From: Chloroflexota bacterium | Lineage (GTDB): Bacteria > Chloroflexota > Anaerolineae > Anaerolineales > Villigracilaceae | Assembly (NCBI GenBank): GCA_016219545.1 | Contig: JACRMH010000003.1 | Span: forward strand, 62,001-126,000 | Reading direction: 5' to 3' | DNA: 64,000 nucleotides | Part shown: piece after piece, positions 57,198 to 64,000 of the stretch | How positions within the stretch are numbered: position 1 is the stretch's first letter | Layout of the letters: every line of letters begins with the position of its first letter | The notes under the pieces: generated by a model | What the model was told of the DNA's origin: nothing | Database searches by the model: none | What the model saw: only the letters and a program-made list of their open reading frames with translations | Made by a program: the position numbers and the translations under genes

Positions 57198-57944
57198 ATG
57201 ACCACAGAACCCATCCTCACTGTAAAGAATCTTTCCGTTGTCTTTCCCGATAACAACGGCGGATTACGCGCGCTGGATGACCTTTCTTTTGAAGTCCACC
57301 CGCGTGACTTTATATGTTTTCTGGGTCCTTCGGGTTCGGGCAAGACCACGCTCTTGAGGATCATCGCAAGTCTTTTAAAGCCCACAACAGGTGAGGTGAA
57401 TTTCATCCACAACCAACGACCGGAGATCGGCATGGTCTTTCAGCAGTCCAACCTTATGCCGTGGCGTACCGTGATGGATAACATCAAACTTCCGCTGGAG
57501 TTGGAAAACATGGACGAATCCGCTGCGCGCATCAAGGCGCAGGAAATGATCGAGTTGGTGGGATTAAATGGATTCGAGGACTCATGGCCGCGTGATCTAT
57601 CCGGCGGGATGGCACAGCGCGTGGCGATTGCGCGCGCTCTCATCCATGACCCGGACCTGCTTCTGCTCGATGAGCCTTTCGGGTCGCTGGACGCAATCAC
57701 CCGCGAACATATGTGGGTGGAGTTGTCGCGCATCTGGCAGGCGAAACAAAAGACGGTCATCATGGTGACCCATTCGATTAACGAGTCTTTGTTTCTGGCA
57801 GACAAGGTCCTGGTCTTAACCCAGCGTCCCGGCAAAATAAAATTTGAATTGGAAGTGGACCTGCCCCGCCCCCGCAAAGATGACATCCGCTATTCGCCGC
57901 ATTTTGGAAAACTCGCAAGGAAACTGCGCGAGGCAATTGAATAA
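57198..57944 (+). CDS. ABC transporter ATP-binding protein (SsuB/TauB type)
   Basis: FLGPSGSGKTTLLRIIASLL, LSGGMAQRVAIARALIHDPDLLLLDEPFGSLD; start at MTTEPILTVK. Confidence 0.92.
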   Translation: MTTEPILTVKNLSVVFPDNNGGLRALDDLSFEVHPRDFICFLGPSGSGKTTLLRIIASLLKPTTGEVNFIHNQRPEIGMVFQQSNLMPWRTVMDNIKLPLELENMDESAARIKAQEMIELVGLNGFEDSWPRDLSGGMAQRVAIARALIHDPDLLLLDEPFGSLDAITREHMWVELSRIWQAKQKTVIMVTHSINESLFLADKVLVLTQRPGKIKFELEVDLPRPRKDDIRYSPHFGKLARKLREAIE

Positions 57945-57956
57945 ACATTTGACGTA

Positions 57957-57994
57957 AGTGTCGTTCTGAGCGCTAGCGCTCCGGGAATCACAAG
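57957..57994. repeat. Family B repeat fragment
   Basis: GTGTCGTTCTGAGCGCTAGCGCTCCGGGAATCAC. Confidence 0.6.
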
Positions 57995-58022
57995 TGAGCG
58001 CTTAAGGTAAGTGAACAAAAAC

Positions 58023-58056
58023 ATCCTTCAGATCATAAGGTCTGAAGGATATTTTT
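58023..58056 (+). terminator. Terminator of ABC operon
   Basis: ATCCTTCAGAtcataaggTCTGAAGGATATTTTTT. Confidence 0.82.
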
Positions 58057-58068
58057 TGAAAGTCAGAT

Positions 58069-58482
58069 TTAGAATGATTTTATAGCTTCATCAAAATCCA
58101 TGTATATTTTGAAAATGGTATTGAACCCAACCATATCCAAAATATGATCTACCTCAGGCTGGGGATTGAACAACTTGAAGTGTTCCTGAGTTTTGCTTCC
58201 GTCACCGCTGTGCCCCATTGATTTATAGGTGCTCCAGCCCTGCTCCAGGCTGGGAGGCGTTTCACCGCGCAACAGCAATGCGATGTTCTGAAATGCCACC
58301 ATCCCGGCACTGCTGATATAGGACAGCTTTGTCAGGTCCAGCAAAATATTACGGGTTCCTGAGTTGTACAATTCCTGTCCTTTGTCGATCAACTGTTGAA
58401 AATTCTGTCCATCCAAACGACCGTCAAGGCCGATCACGGTCACCGGCACAGATCCCTGTTTTTGCGAAATTGAAATGTTCAT
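58069..58482 (-). CDS. STAS-domain anti-sigma factor antagonist
   Basis: VTVIGLDGRLDGQNFQQLID...NILLDLTKLSYISSAGMVAFQNI. Confidence 0.9.
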   Translation of the reverse strand: MNISISQKQGSVPVTVIGLDGRLDGQNFQQLIDKGQELYNSGTRNILLDLTKLSYISSAGMVAFQNIALLLRGETPPSLEQGWSTYKSMGHSGDGSKTQEHFKLFNPQPEVDHILDMVGFNTIFKIYMDFDEAIKSF

Positions 58483-58637
58483 TTTTACCTCCTACACTAA
58501 ACCGATAGAAATAAATTGTAACTCATTTAAGTTCAATTCAGATAAGCCTTGTCGTCAAAGGGCGCGCTAAAAGTATGTAGATGAGGGAAAATATTTGCAT
58601 GACAAGGATCACGAGTACATAAGTTGTCCGCGCTGGG

Positions 58638-59150
58638 TTAGGCTGAAACTGAATGTTGCTCCTGACGGCGTCGCCACATACTGAGGGCGAGAGAGCCCGC
58701 TGCCCCAGGAATGAAGCCGCCGACCATGCCGAAGGCCACCCCAGCACCGAACCCCTCCATGAACTGGCGTATTGCAGATGCGGTATTGAGGAACTCTGCC
58801 TCCTGCACCATTACGATCATTCCGGTACGCATACCGAGGAGAGTTCGAAAGCCGATCGCAAGTCCAAGAGAGACCGCGCCCACCAAAGCACCGGACACTA
58901 CGCCATAGGGAATGGCAAACCAGATATTGACTCTGAGTCTCTTGTGCAACCGGGCAGCGAGGATAATTCCGCCCGTTGTGACAATGGTTTGTATCACACA
59001 GGTCAAAACTGCGATGGGCCACCGCCAAACATTCGGGTCCATGTAGGGGAAGAGTGTGAACAGCCAGCCTATGTCAATTGCGATGGCAATAATCAGTCCG
59101 AAAATTGCCGCCGCCCTGAGTTCGCCACGTTGCATATTTTCTGTAGCCAT
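58638..59150 (-). CDS. Multi-TM hypothetical protein
   Basis: 170 aa with about four hydrophobic segments. Confidence 0.65.
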   Translation of the reverse strand: MATENMQRGELRAAAIFGLIIAIAIDIGWLFTLFPYMDPNVWRWPIAVLTCVIQTIVTTGGIILAARLHKRLRVNIWFAIPYGVVSGALVGAVSLGLAIGFRTLLGMRTGMIVMVQEAEFLNTASAIRQFMEGFGAGVAFGMVGGFIPGAAGSLALSMWRRRQEQHSVSA

Positions 59151-59161
59151 TTAGTCTCCAT

Positions 59162-59377
59162 TCAGCCCAATATGGTTTTCACGGAGCCCAAGAGCGTCAG
59201 CATCTTCCTGGTCGCATCCGCTACTTCATCCACTGCCTTTTGGAAAGTCTCCTCGTTCACCTTTGACGGCTTTCTATACCCGCTGACCTTTCTCACATAC
59301 TGTAAAGCCGCTTCCTGAATCTCCTGCTCTGTTACAGGATGATCCATATTGCGCAAGGGTTTAATACTTCTACACAT
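59162..59377 (-). CDS. DUF2277-family protein
   Basis: MCRSIKPLRNMDHPVTEQEIQEAALQYVRKVSGYRKPSKVNEETFQKAVDEVA. Confidence 0.88.
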   Translation of the reverse strand: MCRSIKPLRNMDHPVTEQEIQEAALQYVRKVSGYRKPSKVNEETFQKAVDEVADATRKMLTLLGSVKTILG

Positions 59378-59391
59378 AATATCAACTCCAT

Positions 59392-59443
59392 AAGTGACGG
59401 TCACCTTTACCCACAGGGTGCTATGCAAAAGTGACTGTCACTT
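59392..59443. repeat. GTGAC(n)GTCAC-type short repeat pair
   Basis: AGTGACGGTCACCTTTACC...AAAAGTGACTGTCACTTT. Confidence 0.55.
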
Positions 59444-59444
59444 T

Positions 59445-60452
59445 CTATACCTTCGGCCAATCCAACAATAAAACTTCAGCCAATAATTTCGAGTTCACGT
59501 TCTTATCCATCTTCTCCAAAGTGGACTCCAAGTCAGCGACCACGCACCGAGCGGTATGCAAATCCAAATGACTGGCGAGGAATTCGATCTCCATGTTGCA
59601 GTCAATGTTGGTGAGCGGAGTCTCAGCCTGCGCTACGCGCAACAGCACATCACGCCAATATGAAAGCCAGATCAAAATGACCTGACGCATGACTTCCTTG
59701 TCCTTTGAGAGTTTATCGGCGTAGGAGAATTTTTCCACGCGCGAGGCATGGAGCAAAGTTTGCAGGTCGTTCAAACGTTCTTCGCGTTTTTCCAACAAAG
59801 TCACATCGTCCACGAGACTGCGGGCATAGCCGGGGCGTCCGCCGGAAATGTGGGCGAGCAGACGGGCGCGTTCTTCATCCACGCCGCGTTTGAGCAGATC
59901 CGATTCAATGGCAGAGATGGGAAGAGGTCGCAGCCGCAACACTTCACAGCGCGAGATGATGGTTGGCAGGAGTTGTTCGGGGGTATCGGCGGTCAATAAA
60001 AGGATGGCATGAGCGGGCGCTTCTTCGAGAGTCTTCAACAAGGCATTGGATGCGCTGTCATTGGCTTCCTGAAAACGCAGAAACAAAGCCACGCGGTATT
60101 TTGCCTGATAAGGTTTCAGCGATAGCGAGTGCTGCACTGCGCGCACGTAATCAACTTTTAGAGTCCCGTTCTCTTTGGGAGTCCCGTCTTCATCCAAAGA
60201 TTGGATCACGGTCAGGTCGGGGTGCTGCATGGACTCGATCTGTTTGCAGTTGCGGCATGTGCCGCATGGGATCCCTGCGGACACGGGTGTTTCGCAATTC
60301 AATGCCTGGGCGAGGTGCAATGCCAAAGTCCGCCGGCCCAGGCCGGGAGGTCCGCAGAAAAGATACGCGTGGCGGACTTGTCCCTGCGCCACCTGCTGTT
60401 TGAGCATATCCACTGCCCATTCGTGTCCGATTAAATTCCAGTTATCAGTCAT
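59445..60452 (-). CDS. holB: DNA polymerase III delta' subunit
   Basis: AYLFCGPPGLGRRTLALHLAQALNC, CGTCRNC zinc ligands, ALLKTLEEAPAHAILLL, ISRCEVLRLRPL. Confidence 0.93.
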   Translation of the reverse strand: MTDNWNLIGHEWAVDMLKQQVAQGQVRHAYLFCGPPGLGRRTLALHLAQALNCETPVSAGIPCGTCRNCKQIESMQHPDLTVIQSLDEDGTPKENGTLKVDYVRAVQHSLSLKPYQAKYRVALFLRFQEANDSASNALLKTLEEAPAHAILLLTADTPEQLLPTIISRCEVLRLRPLPISAIESDLLKRGVDEERARLLAHISGGRPGYARSLVDDVTLLEKREERLNDLQTLLHASRVEKFSYADKLSKDKEVMRQVILIWLSYWRDVLLRVAQAETPLTNIDCNMEIEFLASHLDLHTARCVVADLESTLEKMDKNVNSKLLAEVLLLDWPKV

Positions 60453-60490
60453 AGGGTTTCAATCGTAAATCGTCAATCGCAAATCGTCAA

Positions 60491-61399
60491 TTATTCTTGT
60501 CCCGCGCGCAAACGCAAATAGGACTCGTATCTTTCAGGATGCACCGTGCCCGCCTTCAAGGCAGCCAGCACCGCACAGCCCGGCTCATGTTTATGCGAGC
60601 AATCGCTGAACTGACATTTTGGAACAAGGTCGCGCAAATCGGGGAAGTAGGCATCGATCTCTTCGGCTTCGGTATCCCACAACGCGAGGCTCTTCCAGCC
60701 CGGCGTGTCGGCTACGTATCCACCGCCATCGAGCGCGAACATTTGGCGCGTCACAGTCGTATGCCTGCCTTTTTTCATCGCGAAACTTACTTCATTTACC
60801 GCAAGCCCAAGCCCCGCTTGAATCTCATTGAGCAAACTGGATTTGCCTACCCCGCTCGGCCCCGCCAGTGCGCTGATCTTGTTTTGCAATTGCGCTTTCA
60901 GTTCATCCAAACCAACGCGCGTTTTTGTAGATGTATAAATTACGCGATAGCCAATCGATTCGTAAACGCTGAAAATTTCTTTTGCATTTTCAACGAGGTC
61001 AATTTTATTTGCAATGATGACTGCCGGTATTTTTTGCTTTTCAGTGATGACAAGGAAACGGTCCAACATCCTTAATTTTGGATTCGGATTCGCGCACGCG
61101 AAAACAAAGACGGCCTGATCGGCATTCGCCAGCAGAACCTGCTGATAGATTCCCTGTGGGCGCGGGTCCAACCGGACGAGGGACTGCTTGCGCTCCTCGA
61201 CATTTTCTATCGCCCCGGAACCGTCTGCCAAGACCTCGATCTGGACAGTATCGCCGAGTGCGGCAATGTCACCGACGGCGCGTCCCTGTTTGAGTTTGCC
61301 GCGCAATCTGCAAATGACAAGACCCTCCCCGGTCTCTACTGTAAAGAAACCGGATTGGGCCTTGATGATCAAACCACGTTTGTATATTTCGTTCGTCAA
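60491..61399 (-). CDS. rsgA: Ribosome small-subunit-dependent GTPase A
   Basis: ANADQAVFVFACANPNPKLRMLDRFLV, IIANKIDLV, ALAGPSGVGKSSLLNEI, DTPGWKSL, zinc Cys-His cluster. Confidence 0.95.
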   Translation of the reverse strand: MTNEIYKRGLIIKAQSGFFTVETGEGLVICRLRGKLKQGRAVGDIAALGDTVQIEVLADGSGAIENVEERKQSLVRLDPRPQGIYQQVLLANADQAVFVFACANPNPKLRMLDRFLVITEKQKIPAVIIANKIDLVENAKEIFSVYESIGYRVIYTSTKTRVGLDELKAQLQNKISALAGPSGVGKSSLLNEIQAGLGLAVNEVSFAMKKGRHTTVTRQMFALDGGGYVADTPGWKSLALWDTEAEEIDAYFPDLRDLVPKCQFSDCSHKHEPGCAVLAALKAGTVHPERYESYLRLRAGQE

Positions 61400-61480
61400 A
61401 TAGTTACCTATATTTTCTCGTCACACCTGCACTTGCGTGCGGTGCAAGTGTTGCGAGCCGCCAGCTTTTGTACTTTGGCG

Positions 61481-61552
61481 GCGAAGCAATCTCCTCACAA
61501 AATGAGATTGCTTCGGGCTAAGAAAAAGAACGCCTTCGCAATGACGATGTAT
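61481..61552. repeat. Family A repeat with internal inverted repeat
   Basis: GCGAAGCAATCTCCTCACAAAATGAGATTGCTTCGGGCTAAGAAAAAGAACGCCTTCGCAATGACGA. Confidence 0.75.
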
Positions 61553-61554
61553 AG

Positions 61555-63777
61555 TTATGGAGTTGGCGTATTAGGCGGCGATCCAATGGGACCGAATGAA
61601 GGTATGCTTTGCGGACTTCCATAATAGTAAGTCTCCACGATTGCCCTGAAAATCGGTGCGGCAAATTCCGAGCCTTCGCCTTGGTTTTCCACAATGACCG
61701 CGATGGCAATATCAGGCAGTCCTGTGTTTGCTTCGTTCAAGGTGTAACCGGCAAACCAGGCATGGGGTTTGCCATTACCTGATTCAGCGGTGCCAGTCTT
61801 TCCAGCCACATCAAATTGCAGCCCGCGCATTGCAAAAGCCGCTGTTCCTCTCGAGTTTTGAGTCACCATCAAAAGCGCTTCCTGAAGCGAAGCCAGGTTT
61901 CCCGGATTTAATAGCAAAGTTCCTTGCGCCTCGGGCTTGAACACCAGCACCGGGCTCCCGTCTATCGGTTGGATCTTCTCAACGATCTGGGGCCTGTATA
62001 AGGTCCCGCCGTTTGCGACCGCAGCCATAAACCTTGCCACTTGCAGAGGCGTGACTAGTACATTTCCCTGTCCAATGGCTTGGTTGGTGGCATCCAGTTC
62101 GCTGGCAGGGTCATCGATCCGTCCGCTTTCTTCTTCCACTTCGGCAATGCCAGTCGGGGAACCAAGCCCAAAATTGCGCGCCATTTTGGCAATGTCACCA
62201 CCGCGATTCCAATTCTTATATAGATCAAGCCCAATATGATAGAAATATGGATCGCAGGAACGCATCAAACCTTCCTGTAAATTAAGCATACCCGAAGGCT
62301 TTGTGGAGGATGTGTTGCATGCTTCTCCGGCCGCGAGCGCATCCTGACAATGCTGCCAGGTCCAATCGTACAAAATAGGCTGAATTAGCTCAGTAAATTC
62401 ATATTGGCAATTGTAGGGCGTATCTTTCGTGTACAGTCCACTCTCGAGAGCCGCAGACATGGTGATGACCTTGAACACAGACCCAAGCGGATACTGTCCC
62501 TGTGTGGCACGGTTAATCAGGGCATCGTTCGGCATCAGGTTAATGCCACCTTTATTCGGGTTATTAGGTTCAAAATTATTCGGGTCAAAGCGCGGCGACG
62601 AAGCCATTGCGATAATACGGCCCGTCTTCACTTCCATCACAACCACAGCGCCCGTGAAGAATTCAATTGACTTCTGGGCGTAGGACTGCATGTTGTTATC
62701 CAGAGTGAGGGTGACAGAATCTGCCGGTACCGGATTGCTCTGCCCAAGGATGCTGATTGGCGTCCCGTCAGGAGCAACTACGTGCAGGATCCCGCCGTGC
62801 TTGCCGGCCAGGTATGGCTCCGCCCATTTTTCAATGCCCGCCTGACCGATCCTTTCGCTTCCGTTATAACCCAGCCTGCGATAAGTATTTACCTGTTCCG
62901 GAGCAATCAGTAGTGTATATCCAACGGCCTGCGAAGCAAACCCATTGTTGAAGTAATAGCGCGAGTTATATTTTTCATATTCCAAACCGCCCGGGCTGAT
63001 GGTGAGCAAACGCTCGGCTTCATCGCGTGTCCCTTCGCACATCGGTAATTTCCAACCGGGGCCGCTTTGATCGATTTGATTCTCGATCATGATGGGATCA
63101 AACCCGCATAGCTTCCCCACTTCAGAGGTCAGGGTTCCGCGCAAATCCGGGTCGATCTGACCGGTTTGAATGCTGAATGCAAAAGCATCCGACTGCGAAA
63201 CAATGGAGTGACCGTTCTTATCGTAGATATCACCGCGCGCGGGAATCTCGTAATCCATCTTAAGCACATTTCCGCCGGCAAGTTCAGGCAGGATCAGTCC
63301 ATCATTCCATTCCACCTTCCAACTGCCATCTTCATTGGTCAGGAGCATGATGATGTCCCGCTGAATGTCGCCGGCGAGAGCGGTATGATAAATGATGTTA
63401 TATGCGACTTCGGCTTCGCGGGGGGAGGGTTTCGCCGAGTTGATCGTATATTCAAAACTGGATGCGCTCATAGTATTCAGCGCATCATCATAACGAGCGG
63501 AAAAATCCTCCAATGTGATCGCATCGCGGTTGGGCTTGCTGAGCATATTGTACATGCTAGCATAATCGCTGCTCATGAAGGCATCCAGATATTTTTTACC
63601 GGCCGCCTGCGCATCCGGCGCGGGCGTGATAGCGACCTGAGCAGTAGGTAAAGGGGTTTGCGTGGCGAACAAGCCGGAGATCGGGTTACTTCCCGGAGTG
63701 CCGTTCGTACCGCCTGAACTGCATGAGGCGAGAAAAGTCAGTATCAAAATATAGTTTATCCAGCGAAAAACTTTCAT
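61555..63777 (-). CDS. Class B penicillin-binding protein (lipoprotein, NTF2-like N-domain + transpeptidase)
   Basis: LTFLASCSSGG lipobox; YPLGSVFKVITM (SxxK), VAGKTGTAES (KTG); dimerization region YDKNGHSIVSQSDAF. Confidence 0.9.
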   Translation of the reverse strand: MKVFRWINYILILTFLASCSSGGTNGTPGSNPISGLFATQTPLPTAQVAITPAPDAQAAGKKYLDAFMSSDYASMYNMLSKPNRDAITLEDFSARYDDALNTMSASSFEYTINSAKPSPREAEVAYNIIYHTALAGDIQRDIIMLLTNEDGSWKVEWNDGLILPELAGGNVLKMDYEIPARGDIYDKNGHSIVSQSDAFAFSIQTGQIDPDLRGTLTSEVGKLCGFDPIMIENQIDQSGPGWKLPMCEGTRDEAERLLTISPGGLEYEKYNSRYYFNNGFASQAVGYTLLIAPEQVNTYRRLGYNGSERIGQAGIEKWAEPYLAGKHGGILHVVAPDGTPISILGQSNPVPADSVTLTLDNNMQSYAQKSIEFFTGAVVVMEVKTGRIIAMASSPRFDPNNFEPNNPNKGGINLMPNDALINRATQGQYPLGSVFKVITMSAALESGLYTKDTPYNCQYEFTELIQPILYDWTWQHCQDALAAGEACNTSSTKPSGMLNLQEGLMRSCDPYFYHIGLDLYKNWNRGGDIAKMARNFGLGSPTGIAEVEEESGRIDDPASELDATNQAIGQGNVLVTPLQVARFMAAVANGGTLYRPQIVEKIQPIDGSPVLVFKPEAQGTLLLNPGNLASLQEALLMVTQNSRGTAAFAMRGLQFDVAGKTGTAESGNGKPHAWFAGYTLNEANTGLPDIAIAVIVENQGEGSEFAAPIFRAIVETYYYGSPQSIPSFGPIGSPPNTPTP

Positions 63778-63841
63778 TTGTATCCTTTTTTATGTTTATC
63801 TTTTTGGCGAAAGAACTCGTTTGGTTTTTGGTTCACCCGGG

Positions 63842-64000
63842 TTAGGCATCCCGTAATATCGCACTCGAAACCGGGCATTGATAGTTCAACAGTGTTTGAC
63901 ATGCAAGTGGAAGGTCCGCTTCGGGCTGGACATCCAATTTTCGCAAGGCCCGCAAAACGTGACAGAGCGGCAATCCCATCACACTGGCGTAACATCCCTG
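63842..64000 (-). CDS. Partial C-terminus of a Maf-like family protein (low-confidence family)
   Basis: Minus-strand frame to edge: QGCYASVMGLPLCHVLRALRKLDVQPEADLPLACQTLLNYQCPVSSAILRDA*; YxxVMGLPL resembles the Maf C-terminus. Confidence 0.45.
   Translation of the reverse strand, partial: QGCYASVMGLPLCHVLRALRKLDVQPEADLPLACQTLLNYQCPVSSAILRDA

Noticed and set aside
1-64000. CRISPR array, prophage or defense island
   Set aside because: No regularly spaced direct repeats, cas-like, integrase, structural phage or toxin-antitoxin genes recognized on either strand.

Overview
This 64-kb window looks like ordinary chromosome from a Chloroflexi/Anaerolineae-like bacterium; that lineage call is inferred from gene content and repeat style. 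It is densely coding. I see no prophage, CRISPR array, transposase or rRNA. Main content: a BMP-family nucleoside-type ABC transporter; lutA/methyltransferase/fused lutBC; surE; dnaK; four tandem paralogous lipoproteins; tmRNA abutting a truncated REC-CpaE-like gene; Sir2, GAF histidine kinase and FHA genes; rho; LysM-M23; birA; gyrA; a MIO aromatic amino-acid lyase; a DEAD-box helicase; tRNAs (Arg-GCG, Ala-CGC, Ala-GGC); T-box-ilvE; leuS with a candidate Leu-rich leader peptide; T-box-DinB-valS; an FMN riboswitch with a ribXY-like ABC operon; holB, rsgA and a PBP. The most notable signals are: (1) short dispersed palindromic repeats, several of which are read through in frame inside lutBC, leuS and valS; (2) three different leader-RNA designs on ilvE, leuS and valS; (3) the tmRNA 5' end lying directly against a receiver domain that lacks its N-terminus; (4) the four-gene lipoprotein array. 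All functional calls come from reading the sequence; no database search was run.
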